A DNA stretch of 64,000 nt from Streptomyces jumonjinensis. GTDB lineage: Bacteria; Actinomycetota; Actinomycetes; Streptomycetales; Streptomycetaceae. Positions 9,731 to 18,403 of the stretch are shown piece after piece (the stretch's first letter is position 1; each line of letters begins with the position of its first letter). The translations under genes were made by a program, and so were the position numbers. The notes under the pieces were generated by a model. The model was not told the origin of the DNA. It did no database searches and saw only the letters and a program-made list of their open reading frames with translations. Where the stretch lies: NCBI RefSeq assembly GCF_009600885.1, contig NZ_VCLA01000150.1:13256-77255 (forward strand), written 5' to 3'.

Positions 9731-10996
9731 TCACTTGTCCGCGTTCGCGGCCTTCACCAGCGCGTCCTTGGTCACGGCACCGACGTAGACCTGGCCGTCG
9801 TCCGTCATCAGGGCGTTGATCAGACGGGTCTCGAAGACCGTGCCCGAGCCGAAGTCGCCGCTGACCGGGTCGCCCAGCCCGCCGAGGATGCCCATGGCCC
9901 CGGCCGCCGCGCCGTCGCCCTCAGCGCCCGCAGCGCCCTTCTCCGAGCCGCCCTCACCAGCGCCTGTGCCGAACTTCGCGATGGAGGTCCAGTCCTTGCC
10001 GATGACGTTCAGCCCACCGCCCGGGAAGCCGCCGAACTCGTTCTCCAGCTCCTTCTCCAGCTCCTTGAGGTCCTGCTTGCTCGGCTCGCCCTCGCCCTTC
10101 GCCGACTCATCGGCCTCGGTGACCTTCGTGCCCTTCGGCGGGGTGAACTCGAAGAGCGCCGAGGACGGCTTGGAGAAGTCGACCTTGGTGAAGCCCACGT
10201 CGATCGCGGCCTTGCCGCCGCTGCTCGGGTTGACCGAGAATTTCAGCGGCGTGCCCGTCTCGGAGTCCACCGCGATCTTGATCGAGCCGATCGTCGAACC
10301 GCTCTGCCGTGGCTTGACGGCGAGCTGGTACGCGTCCCGCCCGGCCACCTGCGCGGTGCCGTCGACGGTCACCGAGGTGGAGGGGCCGGCCGCCTTCAGC
10401 GCCTGCTCGGCGAACTCCTGGGGCGTGATCGACAGCGGCTTCGCCCGCTTCGCCGCCGCGCCGTCGCCGCTCTTCCCGCCCGGCTTCTCGGTGTGCATCG
10501 CCTCGTTGGAGGCGCTGTCGTACGCCCAGATCTCGCCCTCGTTGTGGATCATGCTGTACTCCGCACTCTCCTCCAGGACCGAGATCTTCTGGCGCTCGGG
10601 GCCGTCGAAAGCCACCCGCAGGGTGTGCGTCCCGGTCGCCAGCTGCGTCAGCTTGTCCTCAGGAGCGGCGGACGAGCCCCCCCGGCCGCCCTCTCCGGGG
10701 CCGGGCAGATAGTTGTCCGCGAGCGCGGCGATGGACGGAAGCCCGAGATCCGTGCTGATCTTGACCGTGCCGGAGAGCTGCTCGGTCTCCGAGGCGGCGA
10801 TCTTCGCGATGAGCTCCTGTGCGCTGATCTCGGGCAGATCCGGGTCGCCGGAGGCGGCGAGCGCCGGGACCAGCCCGATGGTCGCCGCGGCGATGCCGGC
10901 CACCGCGACCGGGACGAAGTAGCGCGCTGCTCTGCGGCGGGCCGGTGAGAGGTCCTGGCTCTCGTCGGTGTTCTGCGCGCTCTCGTGTGAAGCCAT
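9731..10996 (-). CDS. Exported or membrane-anchored LolA-like protein
   Basis: A 421-residue protein with a cytoplasmic N-terminus, one membrane/signal segment at about 27-48 (ends ALAAS), then an extracellular domain of the LolA/RseB half-barrel type (often annotated LolA family or DUF2092 in Streptomyces). Recognisable strands include SGTVKI, ALEESAEYS-like and DAYQLAVKP segments. Residues about 345-390 are a low-complexity Gly/Ala/Glu insert. Gram-positive LolA-like proteins may bind lipids or act in envelope signalling; that is family inference. It lies just upstream of an ABC-2 exporter in the same direction but behind its own terminator. Confidence 0.65.
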   Translation of the reverse strand: MASHESAQNTDESQDLSPARRRAARYFVPVAVAGIAAATIGLVPALAASGDPDLPEISAQELIAKIAASETEQLSGTVKISTDLGLPSIAALADNYLPGPGEGGRGGSSAAPEDKLTQLATGTHTLRVAFDGPERQKISVLEESAEYSMIHNEGEIWAYDSASNEAMHTEKPGGKSGDGAAAKRAKPLSITPQEFAEQALKAAGPSTSVTVDGTAQVAGRDAYQLAVKPRQSGSTIGSIKIAVDSETGTPLKFSVNPSSGGKAAIDVGFTKVDFSKPSSALFEFTPPKGTKVTEADESAKGEGEPSKQDLKELEKELENEFGGFPGGGLNVIGKDWTSIAKFGTGAGEGGSEKGAAGAEGDGAAAGAMGILGGLGDPVSGDFGSGTVFETRLINALMTDDGQVYVGAVTKDALVKAANADK

Positions 10997-11317
10997 GGTG
11001 TGCCCTACCTCCGTGGTCGGTCAGAAGCGGTGGTGCCCAGAGCGAAGAACTGCGGTGGCGCTGAGAAGCAGTGACGCTCGAAAGCGGTGATGCGGTGATG
11101 CGCTCGTTCGGTGGTGCGGTGATGCGGTCGTTCAGCGGCGCCGTTGTGCCGTGGTATCCATCTGACCAAAATCGCGGCGTCCAGGCGTCCGCCCCCGGGA
11201 GCAACTTGTCGTACTGCTGGAGGATGACGGAACGGTGCGGCGTCTCCCCCGTCCAGTAGGGGGAGACGCCGCACCGGCGGAGTGTGCGCGGCCCTCGGGC
11301 CGGGCGGGCAGGCGGTA
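10997..11317. other. Intergenic region with direct repeats
   Basis: 321 bases upstream of the LolA-like gene. It contains imperfect direct repeats of a GGTGATGCGSTCGTTC unit at about 11090-11138 and the terminator of the CHRD gene. No convincing -10/-35 pair was found for the LolA-like gene. Confidence 0.4.
11233..11276 (-). terminator. Terminator of the CHRD/DUF3455 gene
   Basis: Perfect 18-bp stem (11233-11250 with 11259-11276) around an eight-base loop, 42 bases past the stop codon of the CHRD gene. Confidence 0.8.
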
Positions 11318-12331
11318 CTACTTCTGGATGAAGACGTAGTCGGCGCCGTACGGGACGCCGACGACCGCGCCCTTGTAGCAGCTGCCGGCAGGGGCGACGC
11401 CGCCGACCGTGTTCAGCCGCAGGATCTCCCGGACCTTGGCGAGCTGCCCCTTCCGGTTGCCGGACTGCTTGGCCTTGAGGTCCAGTTCGGCGATGTTCTC
11501 GTCCCCGTTGGGCGTCTTGCTGATCAGGGAGGCGGTGACCGCGCTGTGGTCGGGGGCGATCCACTGCGGCGTACCCGAGCCGGGGGCGGTGAAGGAGTGC
11601 GCGATCCTGCCGCCCAGCACCGCGCTGACATCGCGCTGCTGGAAGGAGAGCTTGCCGCCCACCCGCTTGCACTCGTAGATCTGCTTGCCCTTGACCACGG
11701 ACGCCTGGAAACTGCTGAGCGCCTTGTCGAAGGCGATGGCGGTGGTCACCTTGTGGAACTGGCCGCGCACGGCCCCGCCCGGGAACTGCGCGGTGTGCAG
11801 ATTGGCGTAGAAACCGTTCGGGTCCTTCTTGAACGCGGCGAGCAGCGCCTTGTCCTTGACCTTGACCGCGCCGGTGACCTTGCCGGTCCAGCCGTCGAGC
11901 TGCCCTGAGCCCGTGGCCAGCAGCCCGGTGAAGTCGATCTTGACTCCGCCGTTGGCGCCCCGCGCGCCCGGGTGGATATGGAGCGCGGTCGGCTTGGCGG
12001 TGCCGCGGAACTTCACGGCGACCGAGACCTTGTCCCCCTGCACCTTCACGAACTGGAGCGCCAGACCGTCGGCGTCGCCGACCGCGGGCCCGCCCGGCGC
12101 CTGAACCTCGTTGGCGCCGTTGAGGCTCGCCACGAAGTACGAGGCGGCGGCCTTGGCCGTACCGCCCGAGCCGGCGCCCTGGAGGGAGACGACGGGGGCG
12201 CCCGCCGCGTGCCCCGCGTGGGCGTCCGCGCCCTTGCCGTCGGCGGCGAAGGCGGGCAGTACGGCGAGGCCCACACCGGCCGCGGCGACGACGGCGGTGG
12301 CACCGATAAGGATGGTCTTGGTGCGCTTCAT
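11318..12331 (-). CDS. Exported CHRD plus DUF3455 domain protein
   Basis: A 337-residue secreted protein. Signal peptide about 1-29 (basic MKRTK, hydrophobic core, cleavage after AFA). Residues about 60-175 form a CHRD domain: LNGANEVQAP, TALHIHPGARGANGGV and YANLHTAQFPGGAVRGQF are hallmark strands, with histidines that could bind metal. Residues about 185-337 match DUF3455 (QASVVKGKQIYECKR, PQWIAPDHSAV, GSCYKG). Neither domain has an assigned enzyme activity. ATG 12331 follows GGGGAG by eight bases. Monocistronic, with its own terminator. Confidence 0.75.
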   Translation of the reverse strand: MKRTKTILIGATAVVAAAGVGLAVLPAFAADGKGADAHAGHAAGAPVVSLQGAGSGGTAKAAASYFVASLNGANEVQAPGGPAVGDADGLALQFVKVQGDKVSVAVKFRGTAKPTALHIHPGARGANGGVKIDFTGLLATGSGQLDGWTGKVTGAVKVKDKALLAAFKKDPNGFYANLHTAQFPGGAVRGQFHKVTTAIAFDKALSSFQASVVKGKQIYECKRVGGKLSFQQRDVSAVLGGRIAHSFTAPGSGTPQWIAPDHSAVTASLISKTPNGDENIAELDLKAKQSGNRKGQLAKVREILRLNTVGGVAPAGSCYKGAVVGVPYGADYVFIQK

Positions 12332-12424
12332 CAGGAAAACTCCCCGTACCTTCGCCAACGCCCTGTGCGTCGGCTTCCGGGCATGAGTACGGAGCGGATC
12401 CGAGTCTGGACTCAATCCAGGAAA

Positions 12425-12438
12425 GTGACCTGCGTCAC
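12425..12438. promoter_or_regulatory. Inverted repeat upstream of CHRD gene
   Basis: GTGACCTGCGTCAC: arms GTGAC/GTCAC separated by four bases, 94-107 bases before the CHRD start codon. Palindrome and location suggest a regulator site; the factor is unknown. Confidence 0.3.
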
Positions 12439-12537
12439 AGCGACGAGAGGTGAATACGGCCAGGTCAGCGCAGTACCCCGGTCCAGACCACCCAGAAGAG
12501 GGACGGCGGTCGCCGTCACCCCGGCGGAACGGCGCGC

Positions 12538-13548
12538 TCAGCCCGCGCGGTGCACCACCGCGTCGCACAGCTCCTCCAGAGCCGCCTTCGCGTAACACTC
12601 GGGCAGCGGCGCGAGGGTCGACCGCGCCTCCTCCGCGTACCGCACGGTGTCGCGGCGGGCCTGCTCCAGCGCCGGATGCGCACGCAGCCGGCGCAGCACC
12701 TCGGCGTGCCGGGCGTCGTCCGTCAGATCCCCGTCGAGCAGCGCGACCAGCTCCTGGTCCTCGGGCAGCCCCAGCGCCTCCGCCCGCGCCCGCAGCCGGA
12801 GCACCGGCAGGGTCGGAATGCCCTCGCGCAGATCCGTGCCGGGCGTCTTGCCCGACTCATGGGAGTCGCTGGCGATGTCGAGCACGTCGTCGGCGAGCTG
12901 GAAGGCCACGCCGAGCCGCTCCCCGTACTGGGTGAGGATGTCCACGACGCCCTCGTCGGCGCCCGACATCATCGCGCCGAACCGGCCCGAGACGGCGATC
13001 AGCGAGCCCGTCTTCCCCCCGATGACATCGAGGTAGTGGTCCACCGGATCGCGTCCGTCGCGCGGCCCCGCCGTCTCCAGGATCTGCCCGGTGACCAGCC
13101 GCTCGAACGCCTCGGCCTGGATCCGCACCGCCTCCGGGCCGAGGTCGGCCAGGATGTGGGAGGCGCGGGCGAAGAGGAAGTCGCCGGTCAGCACGGCCAC
13201 GGAGTTGCCCCAGCGGGCGTTGGCGCTGGCCACGCCGCGCCGCACCTCCGCCTCGTCCATCACATCGTCGTGGTACAGCGTCGCGAGATGGGTCAGCTCC
13301 ACCACCACGGCCGAGGGCACCACACCGGGGGCGTAAGGGTCGCCGAACTGGGCGGCCAGCATCACCAGCAGCGGCCTGAACCGCTTGCCTCCGGCCCGCA
13401 CCAGATGCTGCGCGGCCCCCGTGATGAAGGGGACCTCGCTCTTGGTGGCATCGAGCAGACCCGCCTCCACGGCTGACAGTCCGTTCTGGACATCGGCCTC
13501 AAGAGCCTGGTCCCGCACGCTCAGCCCGAACGGCCCGACGACGGTCAC
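12538..13548 (-). CDS. Long-chain polyprenyl diphosphate synthase
   Basis: A 336-residue trans-isoprenyl diphosphate synthase. GGKRFRP at 53-59, first Asp-rich motif DDVMDEAEVRR at 94-104 and second motif LADDVLD at 218-224 are all intact. Small residues (Ala89, Thr90) at the fifth and fourth positions before the first Asp motif fit a long-chain product such as the C40-C45 side chain of Streptomyces menaquinone; chain length is inference. GTG start at 13548 follows AGGAG by eight bases. With mqnA/C/E/P/L/M and menG nearby it probably supplies the menaquinone tail. Confidence 0.88.
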   Translation of the reverse strand: MTVVGPFGLSVRDQALEADVQNGLSAVEAGLLDATKSEVPFITGAAQHLVRAGGKRFRPLLVMLAAQFGDPYAPGVVPSAVVVELTHLATLYHDDVMDEAEVRRGVASANARWGNSVAVLTGDFLFARASHILADLGPEAVRIQAEAFERLVTGQILETAGPRDGRDPVDHYLDVIGGKTGSLIAVSGRFGAMMSGADEGVVDILTQYGERLGVAFQLADDVLDIASDSHESGKTPGTDLREGIPTLPVLRLRARAEALGLPEDQELVALLDGDLTDDARHAEVLRRLRAHPALEQARRDTVRYAEEARSTLAPLPECYAKAALEELCDAVVHRAG

Positions 13549-13790
13549 GAGGTGGTCTCCTGTCTGCTGATAATCACACGGATTGTCGATGTGTCTCCGG
13601 ATTCACTCAAGTCAGCGTATCCGGTCGCCTTTCGATCACCATGAGCGCCTTCCCGCCGCCGCCGGTATGTTCGTGATCAGCACATACGACCAGAAGTGAG
13701 CCTTTTTGCCGATATCGGTAACCGGGTGATGCGACAGACCCGGCGACGGCTCGGCGACAGGGGCGCACCCACGTGCATCGAGGCTCAGCC

Positions 13791-15815
13791 ATGCGCCATC
13801 GCGTCCAGTTCCCCTACGAGACCCACCGCCACGACACCCGGATTCCGGTGCGCGACGGCACCCTTCTGTACGCCCGCGTCTGGCGTCCCGAGACCGATCG
13901 GCCCGTCCCCGCGCTGCTGGAGTATTCGCCGGAAAGGCTGACGGACACGACGGCCTCTCGCGACTGGCAGCGCCACCCCTGGTACGCGGGCCACGGCTAT
14001 GCCTCCGTACGCGTCGACGTACGCGGCCACGGAAACAGCGGGGGCCTCCCGGACCACCCGGCCGCGGCGGGCGCCCCGCCCGGCGCGGGGACGCCCGGCC
14101 CGACCGCACTGACCGACGCCGTCGAGGTGATCGACTGGCTCGCCGCCCAGCCGTGGTGCACCGGCCGGGTCGGCATGTTCGGCATCGGCTGGGGCGGCGA
14201 CTGCGCGCTGCGGGTCGCCGCCCTCGGCCCCGAGCCGCTGCGCGCCGTCGTGACGGTCTGCGCCTCGGACGACCCGTACGACAACGGCGGCTGCTATCTC
14301 GGCGGCTCGGTGCTGGCGGAGGGCCTGCTCTCGCGCTCCGCCGCCCGGCTCTCCTCCGACTGCCGCCCGCCCGACCCGCATGACGCGGGCGAGTCCTGGC
14401 GCGCGCTCTGGCTCGACCGCCTGGAAGCCGTCGAGCCCGCCGCGCACACCTGGCTCGCCCACCAGATCCGCGACGACTTCTGGGAGCGCCGGACCCCCGG
14501 CCCGGCGCTCCACGCGGCGGTGCTCGCGGTCGGCGGCTGGTACGACCCGCACCGCGACACCGTGCTCCGGCTGCTGGAGCGCCTTCCGGCCGACCGGGTA
14601 CGCGGGGTGATCGGACCGTGGTCCCACCAGTACCCCGACCACGGCGGGCCGGGGCCCGCGATCGGCTTTCTCCAGGAGACCCGCCGCTGGTGGGACCGCC
14701 ATCTCAGGGACATCGACAACGGCGCGATGGCCGAACCCCTGCTGCGGGTCTGGAGCGACGAGAGCCACTGGACGGGCGAACCCGCCTGGCCGCCGGCCGA
14801 TGTCACCGCCGTCCCGTACGAGCTCCGGGGCGTGCCCCGGCCGGTCGACTCGCCCCACTCCACCGGCCTGGACGCGGGCCCCTACGTCCCCCACGGCGGG
14901 CATGCCCCGGCCCAGCGCCTGGATCAGCCCCCGGACCGACGCCCGGACCAGCCCTTGGACCAGCGCCTGGACGACGCGTACTCGGCGTGCTTCGAATTCC
15001 CGGTGAACGGCGACCCCGTGACGATCCTGGGCAGCCCCCGGGTCACCCTGCGGCTGCGCCTGGACGTGCCCCACGGCCAGGTGATCGCCCGGCTCTGCGA
15101 CATCGCGCCCGACGGCTCGTCCGCGCCGGTCACCACGGGCGTGCTCAATCTCGCCGCCCGCCACGGCCGGGAACGCGCCCACGCCTGGCCGCCCGGCGGC
15201 ACCGAGGACGTCTCCTTCCCCCTGACGGCCATCGGCCACACCTTCCCGCGCGGCCACCGCATCCGGCTCGCGATCTCCTCCGCGTACTGGCCATGGGTCT
15301 GGCCCCAGCCGGGCTCGGCGGGATTCGTCCTGGTCCCGGAGAACTCCCGGCTGGAGCTCCCCGTACGCGAGGCCCGCGTCCGGACGGCCGAACGGATCGT
15401 CTTCCCCGAACCGGAGCAGTCCGAGCCGCTCGGCGTCAGCTCCCCCGCGACGCTGGACGGCCGGCGGCCCGAACGGCTGCTGATCCGGGACGTCACAGCG
15501 GGCGAATGGCGGCTGGAGACCCTCCCCCGCCCGGCCGGCGGACTCATCCACCCGGACGGGCTCGAACGGACCGAGGAGGCGCTGGAGACCTACACCGTCC
15601 AGGAGCGCGATCCCCATACGGCCCGCGCCGCCGCCCGGTGGACGGTCCGGCTGCACCGGCCCGATCCGGGCTGGGACGTCACCGTCGAGACCACCTCGGA
15701 GATCTCCTGCGACGCGGCCGACTTCCTGCTGCGCGACGAGGCGGTCTGCCGCCACGGCGGGGAAGTCGTCTTCCACCGCACCTGGGAGAGACGCCTCCCG
15801 AGACTGACCGGATGA
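13791..15815 (+). CDS. CocE/NonD-family alpha/beta-hydrolase-like protein lacking the nucleophile
   Basis: A 674-residue protein with the X-Pro dipeptidyl-peptidase/CocE layout: alpha/beta-hydrolase domain (about 1-340), then a jelly-roll C-terminal domain. The nucleophile elbow, normally GxSxGG, reads GIGWGG at 131-136, with Gly133 where serine is required; the codon is GGC. The acid (GGWYDPHRD) and histidine (GPWSHQYP) segments are preserved. It is therefore probably inactive as a serine hydrolase or has another role. An insertion of short LDQP/RPDQ-type repeats sits near residues 375-395. Start ATG 13791 follows GAGG by seven bases; GTG 13773 is an alternative. Fumarylacetoacetase follows in the same direction. 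Confidence 0.8.
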   Translation: MRHRVQFPYETHRHDTRIPVRDGTLLYARVWRPETDRPVPALLEYSPERLTDTTASRDWQRHPWYAGHGYASVRVDVRGHGNSGGLPDHPAAAGAPPGAGTPGPTALTDAVEVIDWLAAQPWCTGRVGMFGIGWGGDCALRVAALGPEPLRAVVTVCASDDPYDNGGCYLGGSVLAEGLLSRSAARLSSDCRPPDPHDAGESWRALWLDRLEAVEPAAHTWLAHQIRDDFWERRTPGPALHAAVLAVGGWYDPHRDTVLRLLERLPADRVRGVIGPWSHQYPDHGGPGPAIGFLQETRRWWDRHLRDIDNGAMAEPLLRVWSDESHWTGEPAWPPADVTAVPYELRGVPRPVDSPHSTGLDAGPYVPHGGHAPAQRLDQPPDRRPDQPLDQRLDDAYSACFEFPVNGDPVTILGSPRVTLRLRLDVPHGQVIARLCDIAPDGSSAPVTTGVLNLAARHGRERAHAWPPGGTEDVSFPLTAIGHTFPRGHRIRLAISSAYWPWVWPQPGSAGFVLVPENSRLELPVREARVRTAERIVFPEPEQSEPLGVSSPATLDGRRPERLLIRDVTAGEWRLETLPRPAGGLIHPDGLERTEEALETYTVQERDPHTARAAARWTVRLHRPDPGWDVTVETTSEISCDAADFLLRDEAVCRHGGEVVFHRTWERRLPRLTG

Positions 15816-15886
15816 TCGCGCTCTGCCGGGCGGGCGGCCCGGCCACGTAACGTGTCCTCACCACGTGGAAAGCGAGGCAAGCACCG

Positions 15887-17113
15887 ATGACCGAGCAGAG
15901 CCCGCTCGATCTGGCCGAAGACGACCCCTTCGGTCCGCACAACCTCCCGTACGGCGTCTTCACCACGGCCGACGAGCCCGAGCGGCCACGGCTCGGCGTC
16001 CGTTACGGAAACCATGTACTCGACGCCGGAGCCGCCGCCCGCGCGCTCGGCTCACCCCACGCCGGACTGCTGGAACAGCCGGGTCTCAACCCGCTGCTGG
16101 CCGCCGGCCGTACCGTCTGGCACGAGGTGCGGAGCGCGCTGACCGCCTGGCTGACGGCCCCCGCCCACCGCGCCGTGATAGAGCCGCTGCTCCATCCGCT
16201 GGACGCGGTCGCCATGCGGCTGCCGTACGAGGTCGCCGACTACGTCGACTTCTACGCCAGCGAGCACCACGCCCTCAACGTCGGCCGGATGTTCCGCCCG
16301 GACGGGGACCCGCTGACCCCGAACTGGAAGCATCTGCCCATCGGCTACCACGGCCGCTCCGGCACGATCGTGGTCTCCGGCACCGATGTCGTACGCCCCC
16401 GGGGGCAGCGGAAGGGGCCCGCCGACCCGGCCCCCGTCTTCGGCCCGACCACCAAGCTCGACATCGAGGCCGAGGTCGCCTTCCTGGTCGGCGCCCCGTC
16501 CGAACCGGGCCGCCCGGCCGCCCTCGGCGACTTCCGCGACCATGTCTTCGGACTCTCCCTTCTCAACGACTGGTCGGCCCGGGACATCCAGGCGTGGGAG
16601 TACGTCCCGCTCGGACCGTTCCTCGGCAAGTCCTTCGCCACCTCGGTGTCGGCGTGGGTGACCCCGCTGGAGGCGCTGGAGGCGGCCAGGGCCGATCCGC
16701 CCGCGCGGGACGCGGAGCCGCTGCCCTATCTCGACGACTCCGCCGAGGACGAGAAGGGCGGCTTCGACCTCCGGATCACGGTCGCGGTCAACGGCCATGT
16801 GATCGCCGAGCCGCCGTTCGCGACGATGTACTGGACGGCCGCCCAGCAGCTCGCCCATATGACGGTCAACGGCGCATCGCTGCGCACCGGCGATCTGTAC
16901 GCCTCCGGCACGGTCAGCGGCTCCGAGGTCCATCAGCGCGGCTCGCTCCTCGAACTGACCTGGAACGGCCGGGACCCGCTGGAACTGCCCGAAGGGCAGC
17001 GGACGTTCCTGGAGGACGGCGATGTGGTGACGATGACGGCGTGGGCCCCGGGCCCGGACGGCGTACGGATCGGTCTGGGCGAGGTCACAGGCCGGATCGC
17101 ACCCGCGCTCTGA
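15887..17113 (+). CDS. fahA: Fumarylacetoacetase
   Basis: A 408-residue enzyme of tyrosine/homogentisate breakdown, cleaving fumarylacetoacetate to fumarate and acetoacetate. N-terminal SH3-like domain about 1-115, C-terminal FAH fold about 120-408. Metal/active-site segments are visible: DFYASEHHA (Asp and catalytic His), LDIEAEVAF (two Glu), LNDWSARDIQAWEY (Asp, Gln), PFLGKSF (Lys) and TVSGSE near the end. GAGG precedes the ATG by nine bases. Other catabolic genes (hmgA, hpd) are not adjacent. The last 20 bases of the gene are copied just past the stop. Confidence 0.93.
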   Translation: MTEQSPLDLAEDDPFGPHNLPYGVFTTADEPERPRLGVRYGNHVLDAGAAARALGSPHAGLLEQPGLNPLLAAGRTVWHEVRSALTAWLTAPAHRAVIEPLLHPLDAVAMRLPYEVADYVDFYASEHHALNVGRMFRPDGDPLTPNWKHLPIGYHGRSGTIVVSGTDVVRPRGQRKGPADPAPVFGPTTKLDIEAEVAFLVGAPSEPGRPAALGDFRDHVFGLSLLNDWSARDIQAWEYVPLGPFLGKSFATSVSAWVTPLEALEAARADPPARDAEPLPYLDDSAEDEKGGFDLRITVAVNGHVIAEPPFATMYWTAAQQLAHMTVNGASLRTGDLYASGTVSGSEVHQRGSLLELTWNGRDPLELPEGQRTFLEDGDVVTMTAWAPGPDGVRIGLGEVTGRIAPAL

Positions 17114-17162
17114 CCCGGGCCGGATCGCACCCGCGCTCTGCCCCGGGCCGGGCGGGCCGGGA

Positions 17163-18260
17163 TCAGTTCGTCAGCGCGGCGATGAGCTCGTCCCGGCCCG
17201 CCGCCCCCGTCTTGCCGAACACCGCCTTGAGATGGTCGTTCACCGTGTGCGGGGAGAGCCCGAGGCGGCGGGCGATCTGCTTCGAGGCGGCCCCGGTGCG
17301 CAGTTCGTCGATGACCTGCCGCTCCCTCGGGGTGATCCCGTACCACTCGCAGAACGGGGCGAGCGACAGATCGCCCGGGGCGGCCTGGACGATCAGCGCC
17401 ACATCGCCGGCGCCGTCGGCGCTGAGCGGCTGGGCCTGGACGGCGACCCAGCGTCCGCAGACCACCGGGGGCAGACAGACCGGCGGGACCGGTCCGAGCC
17501 CGAGGCGGGCCTGCCGACGGGCGGACAGGGAGAGGCTGATGTAGAAGGCGTCGACCCCCCAGACGGGGATCGCCCGGCCGCCGTGCGCCGAGAAGCAGTC
17601 CATCCACGCCTGCGCCTGCGGGGTGAACTCCTTGATCCGGTGATCGGGGCCCATGATGATCATCCCGGCGGGCAGCGCCGGTGCGGAGGGGAGCAGCCGC
17701 CCCTCCGTCGCATAGCGCACGACCGCCCCCATGAGCGCCGGGGCGAGTTCGGCGATCCGCTCGGCGTCCCGCCGTCCGAACGGCGCGGCGCCCTCGGAGC
17801 GGAACAGACCCAGCGCCCCCCAGACGCCCCGTCTGTTCCGCAGCAGCAACCGCAGTTCGGAGTTGACGCCGAAGGTGGAGAGCAGCTGGACCTCGGCCTT
17901 GGGCACCCGCTCAGGGGCCGCCGTATCCGCCTCCTCGTCGGCGGACTCGCCGACGACGCAGGCCGGTACGGAGAGCGGGGCCACGGCCGTGGCCCAGCGG
18001 GGGTTGCTGCCGGTGCCCCGGAAACGGTTGCGCACCATCGCCCCGACCAGTTCGGGGGCGCAGGCGTGCCAGAAGCTGAAGCTGCCGGCTCCCAGGCCGA
18101 TGAGGGGGTTCGTGCCCACCAGGTTCAACGCGTCGTGCGGCACCACCCGGGAGATCACGGCGGAGACGCCGGCGCCGACCTCATCAGGCGCGACCCCCTG
18201 GCTCACCGCCTCATGAAGGGCCCGAGCCAGCCTGTCCACCTCGAACAGCACGGCTCCCAT
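17163..18260 (-). CDS. LuxR-family transcriptional regulator
   Basis: A 365-residue regulator. The C-terminal LuxR helix-turn-helix is at about 300-362 (ITPRERQVIDELRTG, SKQIARRLGLSPHTVNDHLKAVFGK). The N-terminal 270 residues look like a GAF/PAS-like sensory region, with no receiver domain or NTP-binding site, so the signal is unknown. It converges with fahA (50-base gap) and reads in the same direction as nuo but is separated from it by the nuo terminator. A nearby target cannot be named from sequence. Confidence 0.8.
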   Translation of the reverse strand: MGAVLFEVDRLARALHEAVSQGVAPDEVGAGVSAVISRVVPHDALNLVGTNPLIGLGAGSFSFWHACAPELVGAMVRNRFRGTGSNPRWATAVAPLSVPACVVGESADEEADTAAPERVPKAEVQLLSTFGVNSELRLLLRNRRGVWGALGLFRSEGAAPFGRRDAERIAELAPALMGAVVRYATEGRLLPSAPALPAGMIIMGPDHRIKEFTPQAQAWMDCFSAHGGRAIPVWGVDAFYISLSLSARRQARLGLGPVPPVCLPPVVCGRWVAVQAQPLSADGAGDVALIVQAAPGDLSLAPFCEWYGITPRERQVIDELRTGAASKQIARRLGLSPHTVNDHLKAVFGKTGAAGRDELIAALTN

Positions 18261-18349
18261 ATGATGATTATGGACCCAAATGCACCCATACGCTTATCCG
18301 CGAGCCGTACCTCAGAGCCCGCGCCCCCGGGCCCGGCTCCCATAACGCC

Positions 18350-18386
18350 CGAAGGGCCCGGCTCCCCCGAGGAGCCGGGCCCTTCG
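18350..18386 (-). terminator. nuo operon terminator
   Basis: Perfect 16-bp stem (18350-18365 with 18371-18386), five-base loop, 18 bases past the nuoN stop codon. Confidence 0.85.
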
Positions 18387-18403
18387 CGCATCCCGCCCGG
18401 GGA

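Noticed and set aside
8216..10948. 910-codon plus-strand frame
   Set aside because: Antisense shadow of the ABC exporter and LolA-like genes; no motifs.
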